Positions 1 through 8,103 of a stretch of 37,601 nucleotides of DNA are shown one piece after another (within the stretch, counting starts at the first letter, position 1; every line of letters starts with the position of its first letter). A program made the translations under genes and the position numbers. The stretch is from Nitrospira sp. Lineage in GTDB: Bacteria > Nitrospirota > Nitrospiria > Nitrospirales > Nitrospiraceae. Location of the stretch: the NCBI GenBank assembly GCA_021323395.1, contig JAJONL010000026.1:1-37601 (forward strand), read 5' to 3'. The notes beneath the pieces were generated by a model. It did no database searches, had not been told where the DNA came from, and saw nothing but the letters and a program-made list of their open reading frames with translations.

Positions 1-87
1 TTGCTCGTCCGCTGGGAATATTACGCGGCCAACTTTCTCGGCTTTGTCCAACTCGCATCCATCACGATGCTGCTAAAACGATTTTGA
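1..87 (+). CDS. IS transposase C-terminus (partial, 5' end outside window)
   Basis: An open frame runs from base 1 to a TGA at 85-87 and gives 28 residues, beginning LLVRWEYYAANFLGF and ending in KRF. The R-W-E...NFLGFVQLA pattern resembles the last helix of IS5/IS4-type DDE transposases, which often end this way just inside the right terminal repeat. Everything upstream is outside the window, so the catalytic residues cannot be checked. The short length makes the family call tentative, but the position of the stop next to a candidate IS end (88-101) supports it. Confidence 0.55.
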   Translation: MLVRWEYYAANFLGFVQLASITMLLKRF

Positions 88-101
88 GACAGGTTCTAGA
101 A
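82..101. mobile_element. candidate right end of an IS element
   Basis: Directly after the transposase stop lies TTTTGAGACAGGTTCTAG. Read inwards this is AACCTGTCTCAAAA preceded by CTAG. CTAR-type 4-bp targets and ends of this general look occur in the IS5 family. The matching left end is outside the window, so the exact boundary and the target duplication cannot be confirmed. Confidence 0.35.
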
Positions 102-356
102 ACAAAGCCATTCCTCACAACCTCGGCAGTCTCCCCAGGCATTCTGAATCGTGCCCGTTGTGTGAGCTGTCCTGACCTCTAGAAGGACCGCCTGGCCGAG
201 CTCGCTCCTATAGCGGTGAGCCGCCTGGCCCAGGGTAAGAGTAAGACGGCCGGACTCCTTCATTTCAGCCTATCGGGTAGGCATTAGAGGAATCGAGGAT
301 GCCGCGCCACTGTGTTCTTGACAGCAAGCGGGCCGCAGGACATAAGATTGAATGAT
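102..356. other. non-coding stretch between IS end and PCP_red gene
   Basis: No convincing gene is visible on either strand. The longest signal-like item is an 18-codon frame at 300-356 with a GAGG-like sequence upstream, which is too short to support. A GCCTGGCC octamer occurs twice, near 190 and near 222. The stretch is downstream of the minus-strand operon and downstream of the transposase, so it most likely holds 3' regions. Confidence 0.5.
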
Positions 357-374
357 GATCGCCCTAAAGCGATC
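357..374 (-). terminator. possible hairpin at the end of the aromatic/rpsA operon
   Basis: GATCGC (357-362) and GCGATC (369-374) form a perfect 6-bp stem with a 6-nt loop, overlapping the TAG stop of the PCP_red gene at 364-366. No run of T follows on the minus strand, so a classical Rho-independent terminator is not established. It could instead stabilise the mRNA 3' end. Confidence 0.3.
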
Positions 375-1359
375 CTTCCCCCTTGAGGAACTTTCGAAAC
401 CGCCCCATCAGGTCGGCCCCGAGCGTGCCGCCATCCGGCTTTTTTGTATCGGGGTCGCTGAAATGCGAGCGAATCTCCTGGAGTCTCTTTTCTGCCTGGT
501 CATTGCCCTGGAGGCGCTTCGTCTTTTGCAAAGCCGTGTCAAAGGCATCGAAGGTAAGTTCGTTATAACCAAAGGAGCGAATTCGTTTTACCGCCTTCAT
601 CATGGCCTGGTTGCGAAATGTCGTCAGGTGTTCCGAATCGACTTCTTTCAAGCCCAGCTTTCGAGCCCTTCGCTCCGCCGCCTTACGAATACCGCTGCGC
701 ACGAAATCAGGCGACGTCTGCAGGCGTTTCCAGGCTTCATCGCTCCAGGTCACGCGCTCTTGCGGCGCCTCCCACAGATCGACTGCCGTCCGTTCATCAA
801 TGCGAGTCAGGCCCTTCTCCCGCGCCAATTCCTCAGTATCGTGCCGGATCATATCGCTCACGAAGTCCATGGCGATCGGCGGAGACTCTTTGATCTTTTG
901 TTGAAGTAGCGCCAACGCCTCTTCGGTCCATTCCAACGGCGGCAGCTCGCGCTCGCGGAGGTCTCCCAAGGCTTCGACCTTTTCGAACAGATCGACGTTG
1001 ACTTCCATATGCCCGCCCTTGCGGGCAATCTCATCGGCAATTTGCTTAATCATGCCCCGCATGAACTCCGGCACGGCGGCCAGACGTTCCTTCGCGGCGG
1101 CAGTCCAGGGCAATTGTCCCTTCGCCATTTGATCGGCAGCCTCGGCCATGCCGCCTTCCCCGCCCATAGTTCCCATCATCTGGCTTTTGAACTGATCGAG
1201 GATGTCTTCGGTGATTTCGCCGTAGCCCAATTCGCGGGCTTTTTTTTCGGCTAAGCGACGGACCATCCCCCGCAAGAACAGCGGAGCGCGCTCCATACGT
1301 TTAAGCGCGCCGTCACTCCATCGAACCTCCTGGGCTGTTATGTCTGATGACTCTGCCAC
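364..1359 (-). CDS. multi-unit PCP_red domain protein (331 aa)
   Basis: The protein consists almost wholly of repeats resembling PCP_red, the small domain at the C-terminus of the light-independent protochlorophyllide reductase subunit BchB/ChlB. Four units can be read at about residues 13-58, 84-128, 143-196 and 204-250. Each opens with a W-[ST]-x2-A pattern, then P-x-F-[VML]-R, a basic helix, and a G-x-x-[EI]-[IV] ending. The third unit is more divergent. A basic tail (about 252-331) may hold a worn fifth unit. There are no membrane segments and no cysteines, so an Fe-S or heme-thiolate site is unlikely. The start is GTG at 1359, with AGGTGA six bases upstream. It lies 11 bp after the IHF gene and is the last gene of the operon. 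The function is unknown. Confidence 0.75.
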   Translation of the reverse strand: MAESSDITAQEVRWSDGALKRMERAPLFLRGMVRRLAEKKARELGYGEITEDILDQFKSQMMGTMGGEGGMAEAADQMAKGQLPWTAAAKERLAAVPEFMRGMIKQIADEIARKGGHMEVNVDLFEKVEALGDLRERELPPLEWTEEALALLQQKIKESPPIAMDFVSDMIRHDTEELAREKGLTRIDERTAVDLWEAPQERVTWSDEAWKRLQTSPDFVRSGIRKAAERRARKLGLKEVDSEHLTTFRNQAMMKAVKRIRSFGYNELTFDAFDTALQKTKRLQGNDQAEKRLQEIRSHFSDPDTKKPDGGTLGADLMGRFRKFLKGEGSL

Positions 1360-1370
1360 GGTATCACCTG

Positions 1371-1649
1371 TTACTTATTGAGTAATTCCTTCAGCTCCTT
1401 GCCTGCCTTGAAAAACGGCACGCGCTTGGCCGGTACGGCCACAGTCGCCCCGGTTTTCGGATTGCGGCCTTCCTTCATGCGTCTCGCACGGAGACGAAAG
1501 CTGCCGAATCCTCGGATTTCTGTTTTGTTGCCGCTGCGAAGCGAATCACGAATGCAGTCAAAAATGGTATTCACCACCACTTCGGCTTGCCGCTTGGTCA
1601 AAGTCGTTACTTGCTCCGAAACCCGCTCGATAATCTGCGCTTTAGTCAT
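1371..1649 (-). CDS. IHF/HU-family DNA-binding protein
   Basis: This 92-residue protein has the full HU/IHF fold signature: an N-terminal dimerisation part, then FGSF near residue 50, and the beta-arm motif GRNPKTG containing the proline that intercalates into DNA. It ends with KELKELLNK. It should bend DNA as a homo- or heterodimer. Placement directly downstream of rpsA and sppA recalls the rpsA-ihfB order of Proteobacteria, which suggests an IHF-beta-like role. HU and IHF cannot be separated from the sequence alone. GAGGAGAGGG just upstream gives a strong ribosome site. A second HU-family gene lies at 25701. Confidence 0.9.
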   Translation of the reverse strand: MTKAQIIERVSEQVTTLTKRQAEVVVNTIFDCIRDSLRSGNKTEIRGFGSFRLRARRMKEGRNPKTGATVAVPAKRVPFFKAGKELKELLNK

Positions 1650-1722
1650 CGTCCCTCTCCTCGTGGGTGGGGGTTACGCTTCACTGCAAACTGCCCCTGA
1701 CAAACGGAGGCGATCAGGCCGC

Positions 1723-2622
1723 TCAGAACGCCATCAGGTACTTGAGTTTGACGCCGGTCTCGAGCTCGAGCTTCGGAAACACCGACGACCAACGCGACTC
1801 GATGAGGTCGCGGAATGAAAACCGCTTGCGCGGCTCCACCACCTTGGGCTCGCCTTCCATGCCGGCGATATCCGCCGCGATATGAATCGCATCGTCAAGG
1901 TCGCCCAATTCATCGACCAATCGTGCCTCTTTGGCCTGGCGTCCGGTAAAAATCCGCCCGTCCGCCAGCGGTTCCACGTCGGACAATTCCAACGACCGGC
2001 CGTCGGCAACCGCCTGAATAAATTGATGATGCACATCGTCCATGACCGACTGCAACAGCTTACGCTCCTCATCACTCATTTTTCTCAATGGGGAACCGAC
2101 GTCTTTAAATCGCCCGCTCTTGATCACGATGCCTTCGACCCCAATCTTCTTCAACAGACCTTCGAGGTTTGCCGTTTCCATGATCACGCCGATGCTCCCG
2201 GTCAGCGTTCCCGGATTGGCGATAATACGGTCGGTTGCGGCGGCAATGTAATAGCCTCCGGATGCGGCCACCGTCCCCATGGATGCAATGATCGCCTTGT
2301 TACTCTTATTCTTCACCCGCTTGACGGCATCGTGGATTTCCTGGGATGGAACGACACCACCGCCAGGGCTGTCGATCCGCAAAACGATGGCCTTGACCAG
2401 GGGATTTTCGCTGTACTGCTTCAATTCACCGATCGTCGCCTGCGCATCAAGGATCACCCCTTCGACCCGAATGAGCGCGACCCGTTCCTGTCCCGAAAGA
2501 TCGAGATCCGGGAGGAGCGCGTTCAATACAAGCAGCGCTCCTCCCGCAATCACGATCGCCCAGACGATCCGGCGCGCGATGCTCCGTTTCGGCCTGCCAG
2601 TGGTCTCCACTTGTGGGCCCAT
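1723..2622 (-). CDS. sppA: signal peptide peptidase SppA, S49 family
   Basis: This 299-residue protein has an N-terminal membrane anchor at about 18-38, followed by a ClpP-like S49 protease domain. The predicted nucleophile is Ser121 in AASGGYYIA and the general base is Lys173 in SGRFKDVGSP. The 52-residue spacing matches the Ser/Lys dyad known for Bacillus SppA. The length is that of the short, single-domain SppA rather than the 67-kDa double-domain form. It would degrade leftover signal peptides in the membrane. The gene follows rpsA by 15 bases and has GGAG upstream of the ATG, so it is part of the same operon. Confidence 0.93.
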   Translation of the reverse strand: MGPQVETTGRPKRSIARRIVWAIVIAGGALLVLNALLPDLDLSGQERVALIRVEGVILDAQATIGELKQYSENPLVKAIVLRIDSPGGGVVPSQEIHDAVKRVKNKSNKAIIASMGTVAASGGYYIAAATDRIIANPGTLTGSIGVIMETANLEGLLKKIGVEGIVIKSGRFKDVGSPLRKMSDEERKLLQSVMDDVHHQFIQAVADGRSLELSDVEPLADGRIFTGRQAKEARLVDELGDLDDAIHIAADIAGMEGEPKVVEPRKRFSFRDLIESRWSSVFPKLELETGVKLKYLMAF

Positions 2623-2637
2623 GGATTCTCCAGCGAC

Positions 2638-4353
2638 CTAGGCTTCGGAATCGTTTTGGTTGCGCTTCCGGCTTTGCTTCGCTGCCCGTCCCAAGCTCTG
2701 ATCCAGCCCGCCCTGGGAAGCGTGGAACTCATCCACCTGTCGCCGATCGCTGTCGAGCTGATGATCGCGCAGGCTGAGTGCAATCTTCCGCTCGTCACGA
2801 TCGACCTTGATGATCTTCGCGGTCACGTCGTCCTGCGGCTTGAATTTATCTTCCATGCGAACGTTCGTATCAAGGCCGACCTCACTGATATGGATCAAGC
2901 CTTCCACGTCGCCGTCCAATTCGATGAAGAGCCCGAAATCGGCAATCTTGCTGACCTTCCCCGTGATGTTATCACCGACTCGATACCGGTTGGGAATCTG
3001 CTCTTCCCATGGATCACGGGACAATTGCTTATAGCCCAGCGAGAGCCGCTCCTTTTCCTTGTCGATCCGAATGACGACGGCGTCAACCTTCTGGCCTTTT
3101 TTGAAGAGCTCGGATGGATGTTTGATGTGCTTGGTCCAGGACATATCGGAAATATGGATCAACCCATCGATGCCCTCTTCCAAGCCGACGAATGCGCCGA
3201 AATCGGTCAGGCTCTTCACCTTGCCTTCAATACGCGTCCCGGCAGGGTACTTCGCTTCGATCATGTCCCAGGGGTTGGGGGCAGTCTGCTTCATCCCAAG
3301 GGAAATTTTTCGGCTTCCCGGATCGATGTTCAACACCGCGGCTTCGACCTGGTCACCGACGGACACCACGCGCGAGGGATGCCGGACCTCGTGCGTCCAG
3401 GACATCTCCGAAACATGGACCAAACCTTCTACACCAGGCTCCAACTCGACGAAGGCCCCATAGTCGGTCAAACTCACCACCCGGCCACGCACCCGCGTGC
3501 CGATGGGGTACTTGGCCGCCACGCCGGTCCAAGGATCCGCCGACTTTTGCTTAAGGCCGAGAGAAATTCGTCCGGTCTCGCGGTCGTACTTCAGCACCGT
3601 CACCTCGACCTTGTCGCTGACTTGGAACAATTCTGACGGATGACCCACGCGGCCCCAGGACATATCGGTGATATGCAGCAAGCCATCGATGCCGCCAAGG
3701 TCGATAAAGGCCCCGTAGTCGGTGATGTTTTTTACCGTGCCCTGGATCAACTGGCCTTCCTTCAGGGTCGCCAACGTCGTTTGACGGCGGCGGTCCCGAT
3801 TTTCTTCCAGCAGCACGCGGCGCGAGACGACCACGTTGCCCCGGCGATGGTTGATTTTGATGATCTTGAGGGGAAAGGTCTTGCCGACCAGCCCGTCCAG
3901 GTCGCGGACAGGATGCAGATCGATCTGGGAGCCGGGCAGGAAGGCCTTGACGCCGATGTCAACCATCATGCCGCCCTTGATGCGCGAAATGATCTTGCCC
4001 TCGATGCTCTTTTCCTCCTTGTGGAGTTTCTCCAATTCCTCCCAGATTTTCATCTTGTCGGCTTTTTCTTTGGAGAGCACCAGATTGCCGTCGGCGTCTT
4101 CGCATTCTTCGAGATACACTTGGAGCCGATCCCCGACTTTTAATTGTGCCAGTTCTTCATGTGAAAACTGGTCGCCCGGAATCATGCCTTCGGACTTGTA
4201 GCCGATATCGACGACGACCTTGTCTTTCCCGATGGCGACGACCATGCCTTCCGTGATGGTCCCTTCTTCAAAGTTGCGGAAGGTCTCCTCATACATAGCC
4301 GCTAAGGCGTCCCGATCGAGCTTGGGTTCACTTTCTGGTGTCACAGTACTCAT
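2638..4353 (-). CDS. rpsA: 30S ribosomal protein S1
   Basis: The protein (571 aa) contains six S1 RNA-binding domains at about residues 30-96, 117-182, 200-268, 285-355, 372-442 and 459-529. The last four carry the clear DYGAF/DFGAF and H[IV]S[ED]MSW signatures. The first two are the divergent ribosome-docking type. It brings mRNA to the 30S subunit. The ATG at 4353 is preferred over an in-frame start 54 bases upstream, because GGAGGACGAGGA ends seven bases before it and the protein then begins MSTVTPESEP. The length is close to E. coli S1 (557 aa). It lies between plsC and sppA in the operon, with a small hairpin just before its ribosome site. Confidence 0.97.
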   Translation of the reverse strand: MSTVTPESEPKLDRDALAAMYEETFRNFEEGTITEGMVVAIGKDKVVVDIGYKSEGMIPGDQFSHEELAQLKVGDRLQVYLEECEDADGNLVLSKEKADKMKIWEELEKLHKEEKSIEGKIISRIKGGMMVDIGVKAFLPGSQIDLHPVRDLDGLVGKTFPLKIIKINHRRGNVVVSRRVLLEENRDRRRQTTLATLKEGQLIQGTVKNITDYGAFIDLGGIDGLLHITDMSWGRVGHPSELFQVSDKVEVTVLKYDRETGRISLGLKQKSADPWTGVAAKYPIGTRVRGRVVSLTDYGAFVELEPGVEGLVHVSEMSWTHEVRHPSRVVSVGDQVEAAVLNIDPGSRKISLGMKQTAPNPWDMIEAKYPAGTRIEGKVKSLTDFGAFVGLEEGIDGLIHISDMSWTKHIKHPSELFKKGQKVDAVVIRIDKEKERLSLGYKQLSRDPWEEQIPNRYRVGDNITGKVSKIADFGLFIELDGDVEGLIHISEVGLDTNVRMEDKFKPQDDVTAKIIKVDRDERKIALSLRDHQLDSDRRQVDEFHASQGGLDQSLGRAAKQSRKRNQNDSEA

Positions 4354-4370
4354 GAGAAGATCCTCGTCCT

Positions 4371-4384
4371 CCGGCTCGCGCCGG
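4371..4384 (-). promoter_or_regulatory. stem-loop directly upstream of the rpsA ribosome binding site
   Basis: On the minus strand CCGGC and GCCGG form a perfect 5-bp stem closed by GCGA, a GNRA-type tetraloop. The 3' arm runs straight into the GGAGGACGAGGA ribosome site of rpsA, so the hairpin could hide or present that site. S1 represses its own synthesis in E. coli through a structured leader. A similar role here is inference. Confidence 0.35.
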
Positions 4385-4410
4385 GTGCTGAGTGTGAGAG
4401 CCACCAAATC

Positions 4411-5106
4411 TTACTCAGCGTTGCAAGACTTGGCTGTTGGTGTGGACTCAAGATCGTGACGTGGTCCGGCCTTTGCCGACCAGTCTCCGGGCCTCGGAAC
4501 CTGTCCGAGTTCCGCAATCTTTGCCATGACCGTTCGACTGACATGCTGATAAAATGCCTTTCCTTCCAACCGGGCGGCATCCGACGAAAAATCGATCGGC
4601 ATTCCATAGGCCACCGTAACTCGATGAAATCTGGGCCACCTGGCGCCGGGCGGTAATACGTTGAACGTCCCCCCGATATGGGCCGGCACAACCTGACAGC
4701 CGGTCTGGGACACGATCACCCCGATGCCCGGCTTGCCCGGCTTCAAGGCACCGGTCGTGGTCCGCCCTCCCTCAGGAAAGATCGCGACCGGCTTGCCTTC
4801 TTTGATGAGCGATACGGCCTTGCTGAAAGCGTCACGGTCGAGACGTCCCACCCGCAGGGGAATCCATCCCAGAGCCTGCAACAGTCCATTGAGCAAGGGA
4901 ACGGGAAACAAGTCATGTCGGCCCATGTACCAGACCCGCCGCGGAATCCCACATCCAAGCAGGGGAATATCTAAATAACTGGCATGGTTCGAGGCGATAA
5001 GAAAGCCGCCTTGCTGTGGAACCGTACCGACCGCTCGATAGCGAAAACACAACCAGCCGACCACTCGCGAGACGATCCACAAGAAACCGTACAACGCGGA
5101 GATCAC
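4411..5106 (-). CDS. plsC: lysophospholipid acyltransferase (PlsC family)
   Basis: This 231-residue protein has a hydrophobic N-terminus (about 3-22) and the acyltransferase motifs NH-x4-D (Asn40, His41, Asp46) and FPEGGRT at 110-116, which binds the phosphate of the acceptor. It most likely makes phosphatidic acid from lysophosphatidate at the inner membrane face. The family also contains enzymes with other acceptors, so the substrate is not proven. The start is GTG at 5106, overlapping the cmk stop by four bases (GTGA), which points to coupled translation. A cmk-plsC-rpsA order is common in bacteria. Confidence 0.88.
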   Translation of the reverse strand: MISALYGFLWIVSRVVGWLCFRYRAVGTVPQQGGFLIASNHASYLDIPLLGCGIPRRVWYMGRHDLFPVPLLNGLLQALGWIPLRVGRLDRDAFSKAVSLIKEGKPVAIFPEGGRTTTGALKPGKPGIGVIVSQTGCQVVPAHIGGTFNVLPPGARWPRFHRVTVAYGMPIDFSSDAARLEGKAFYQHVSRTVMAKIAELGQVPRPGDWSAKAGPRHDLESTPTAKSCNAE

Positions 5107-5801
5107 AATTTCGCCGTGATCACAGCCATCATGTGCTCGACGACCATCTCTGCGGGCATGCTCGAGGTATCGATGCGCTCGGCATCCGGCGCAGGCATCA
5201 ATGGCGCCACTGTGCGACTGCGATCGCGCTCGTCACGTCCGGTCAGATCGCGCTTAGTTTCATCCAATTGAACTGCATGGCCTGCAGCGACCAATTCACG
5301 ATGTCGCCTCGTGGCGCGAATCTCCGGATCTGCCTCAAGAAAAAACTTCATGTCCGCTTCGGGGAACACCTTCGTCCCGATATCGCGTCCCTCCGCCACG
5401 ACGCAGCCTTCGGCGCCGATCTGCCGCTGCACCGGCAGCAGCCATTCTCGCACGGCAGGAATCGCCGATACCATGGACGCAAGCGCCGTCACCGCCGGCG
5501 TTCGCAATTCGCCCGTAATATCCCGTCCATCCAGCAGAACGTGGGCCTGCTCGGGACCACATGCCATACGGAGCGTCGTCTCAGGAAGCAGCGCAGCAAT
5601 GCTGGCCCGGTCATCCGGACTCAGCCCCGCATCTCGGACCTTCCACGCGATGGCGCGATAGAGAGCGCCGGTATCCAGGTACAAATATCCGAGCCGTAGA
5701 GCCAGTAGTCTTGCGACCGTACTCTTCCCGACGCCGGCCGGACCATCAATCGCGATGATCAGCCCTTGCTTTCCCTGTCTTGACTCCGCCCTGTCCCTCA
5801 C
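5103..5801 (-). CDS. cmk: cytidylate kinase
   Basis: This 232-residue P-loop kinase carries GPAGVGKS at residues 20-27, then LDTGALYRA (monophosphate site), LDGRDIT and AEGRDIGTKVFP, all typical of bacterial CMP kinase. It converts CMP or dCMP to the diphosphate. The GTG start at 5801 has GAGG five bases upstream. There is no better in-frame start. The gene follows aroA after 12 bases. The C-terminus DTSSMPAEMVVEHM fits the usual end of the family. Confidence 0.95.
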   Translation of the reverse strand: MRDRAESRQGKQGLIIAIDGPAGVGKSTVARLLALRLGYLYLDTGALYRAIAWKVRDAGLSPDDRASIAALLPETTLRMACGPEQAHVLLDGRDITGELRTPAVTALASMVSAIPAVREWLLPVQRQIGAEGCVVAEGRDIGTKVFPEADMKFFLEADPEIRATRRHRELVAAGHAVQLDETKRDLTGRDERDRSRTVAPLMPAPDAERIDTSSMPAEMVVEHMMAVITAKL

Positions 5802-5813
5802 GCAATCCTCGCA

Positions 5814-7142
5814 CTATAGTCGTTTTTCAGGACCAGTCAACAGTTCCAATAACTTACGATCGAAATTCGGGAACGATGTCTCGATACAGGCCGTATCCTG
5901 AATGAGGGTTGACTGCGCAGCGGTCAAGGCTCCAATCGCGACGGACATGGCCACACGATGGTCGCTGTGACTGGCACAGGTCGCGCCGGTCAGCGCCCCA
6001 TTTACCCCCTTGCGCCCCAACCCTTGTATCACCATGCCGTCCGGCCGTTCTTCGATGCGCGCCCCCATCGCCCGCAGTTCCGTCGCCATCGTGGCGATAC
6101 GATCGCTCTCCTTCACCCGCAATTCCTCAGCGCCGGTGATCACCGTTTCGCCTTCTGCCACGGCTGCCGCCACACACAGAATCGGAAACTCGTCGATGGT
6201 CTGAGGAATCTGCTCGGGCCCGATCCGCACTCCCTTCAGCGGCCTGGCATGTACCCGCAGATCGGCGACCGGCTCACCGGCCTCCTCACGTGGATCGAGG
6301 ATGTCAATTTGAGCGCCCATGTGACGCAGGATCTCCAATAAGCCGGTCCGAGTCGGATTCATACCGACGCGGCGCACCGTCACATCCGACTCGGGCACAA
6401 TCGAGGCGCCGACCACAAAAAACGCCGCTGCGGAAAAGTCCCCAGGCACCACGACCTGTTTACCGCCCCAACGCACCGACGGGCGGCCTTCCAAGTGAAC
6501 CATACAACCGTCACGCCGCAATGGGATCTCGAAGTAGTCGAACATGCGCTCGGTGTGATCGCGCGAAAGTCGCGGCTCCGCGATGGTCGTCGCGCCGTCG
6601 GCATAGAGTGCGGCCAACAGCAGCGCCGATTTGATTTGGGCACTCGCGACCGGCGATGAATACGACATGCCTGTGAGCCTGGTCCCCGTGATCGCCAAGG
6701 GCGCCAGTTCCCCGCCTTTTCTGCCGGCGATCGTTGCGCCCATCGACCGCAACGGTTTCACGACTCGGCCCATCGGACGCCGTCTGATCGATTCATCTCC
6801 CGTGAGGACGGTAAAAAAATCCTGCCCGGCCAACAAGCCCGCCATCAACCGAATACCGGTGCCGGAGTTCCCACAATCAATGGGGCCGAAAGGTTCCGTG
6901 AGTCCCCACATGCCTTTTCCATGCACCTGCAACTGTTCAGCCGTTTCCTCGATCCGCACGCCGAGCGATCGAAATGCGCGCATGGTATTCAGACAATCTT
7001 CGCCGCGACAATAGTCCGAAACGATGCTGACCCCTTCGGCCAGAGCCGTGAGGATGATGGCTCGGTGCGTCACGGACTTGTCCCCTGGCACATCGATCGT
7101 GCCCTTCAACGGACGGCCGGGCGTAACAGTCAAGGATGCCAT
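5814..7142 (-). CDS. aroA: 3-phosphoshikimate 1-carboxyvinyltransferase (EPSP synthase)
   Basis: The protein (442 aa) begins with the PGDKSVTHRA motif of the substrate site and carries GNSGTGIRL, the PEP-binding loop. LRVKESDR lies in the C-terminal half. It makes 5-enolpyruvylshikimate-3-phosphate, the sixth step of the shikimate pathway in the cytoplasm. The GNSGT form of the loop is nearer to the Bacillus-type (class II) enzymes than to the GNAGT form of E. coli. The gene begins six bases after tyrA, in the middle of the Phe/Tyr gene run. Confidence 0.96.
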   Translation of the reverse strand: MASLTVTPGRPLKGTIDVPGDKSVTHRAIILTALAEGVSIVSDYCRGEDCLNTMRAFRSLGVRIEETAEQLQVHGKGMWGLTEPFGPIDCGNSGTGIRLMAGLLAGQDFFTVLTGDESIRRRPMGRVVKPLRSMGATIAGRKGGELAPLAITGTRLTGMSYSSPVASAQIKSALLLAALYADGATTIAEPRLSRDHTERMFDYFEIPLRRDGCMVHLEGRPSVRWGGKQVVVPGDFSAAAFFVVGASIVPESDVTVRRVGMNPTRTGLLEILRHMGAQIDILDPREEAGEPVADLRVHARPLKGVRIGPEQIPQTIDEFPILCVAAAVAEGETVITGAEELRVKESDRIATMATELRAMGARIEERPDGMVIQGLGRKGVNGALTGATCASHSDHRVAMSVAIGALTAAQSTLIQDTACIETSFPNFDRKLLELLTGPEKRL

Positions 7143-7148
7143 TGTCGG

Positions 7149-8045
7149 CTACACTCCCTCCGGCTTACGTGCGGTGAGCTGTTCCCGCTCATGTTTGGCT
7201 CGATCCAGCTGCTTCTCGATACCGGCAGAATCACCTGACGCGATCAGTCGTTTGAGCTCGCCGAGATGCCGTTCATAGGTCTCGATCAAAAATACGAGAT
7301 TGTCCCGGTTCCATAAGAAGATGTCTCGCCACATTTCAGGGGAACTCGCCGCAATGCGCGTGGTATCTCGCAAACCTCCGCCTGAATGGCCCGCCAGATC
7401 AAGTTCAGGCAGGCCATGGTCGCGCACATCCGCCAACGCCGTCATCAAGGCAAAGGCCGCCACATGTGGCAGATGGCTGACCGCTCCAAGAATCTTGTCG
7501 TGAAGATAGGGATCCATCTCCAGTACGATCGACCCGGCAATTTCCCAGATGGCGCGGACCGTGCTCAGCGCGTCGGGGTCTGTCTTGGCCGTGGGAGTCA
7601 GGATACAGCGTGCGCCCGCAAACAGTGTTTCTGATCCCGCAGCGACACCGGTCTTTTCCTTGCCGGCAATGGGATGCGCGCCGACGAACCGTACGGACGG
7701 CGGCAACAAAGCCTCTGCCCGCGCCACCAGATCACCCTTTACGCTTCCGACATCGCTCACGATGGCCCCCGGCATGAGGCAAGTGGCCCACTCCCGGAGG
7801 TGTCGTTCGTAGGTGTCTACCGGTGTCGCCAAGAGGACAAAATCCGATCCTTCCACGCCTTCTCGCGGGTCCGATACATATCTATCGATGGCGCCCATTT
7901 CCACGGCCGTCTTGAGATTTTCCACCCGTCGTCCGATGCCGACGACGGACGCGGCCAATTTCCGGCGGCGCAGGATCATCCCCAAAGAACCGCCGATCAG
8001 TCCGACTCCGATAATCGCGACTTGCTTAAACTGTGGTCTCATCAT
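7149..8045 (-). CDS. tyrA: prephenate (or arogenate) dehydrogenase
   Basis: This 298-residue protein has an N-terminal NAD(P)-binding Rossmann fold with GVGLIGGS at 13-20, then the TyrA signatures VLLATPVDTYE, SDVGSVKG and GAHPIAGKEKTG. The helical C-terminal dimerisation domain follows (SHLPHVAAFAL and GGLRDTTRIA). It carries out the oxidative decarboxylation that leads to tyrosine. It has no chorismate mutase domain and no ACT domain. The mutase activity of this operon sits on PheA instead. Whether prephenate or arogenate is the substrate cannot be told from the sequence. Confidence 0.93.
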   Translation of the reverse strand: MMRPQFKQVAIIGVGLIGGSLGMILRRRKLAASVVGIGRRVENLKTAVEMGAIDRYVSDPREGVEGSDFVLLATPVDTYERHLREWATCLMPGAIVSDVGSVKGDLVARAEALLPPSVRFVGAHPIAGKEKTGVAAGSETLFAGARCILTPTAKTDPDALSTVRAIWEIAGSIVLEMDPYLHDKILGAVSHLPHVAAFALMTALADVRDHGLPELDLAGHSGGGLRDTTRIAASSPEMWRDIFLWNRDNLVFLIETYERHLGELKRLIASGDSAGIEKQLDRAKHEREQLTARKPEGV

Positions 8046-8103
8046 TCGACGACATATGACTTTCGATACCTACCACTGTGCGCCAGCAGACTCCCGAACT
8101 GAA

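Noticed and set aside
1882-3636. Long plus-strand open frame (584 codons) opposite sppA and rpsA
   Set aside because: It lies antisense to two clearly homologous genes, has no recognisable domain, and its length is explained by the codon bias of the GC-rich minus-strand genes.
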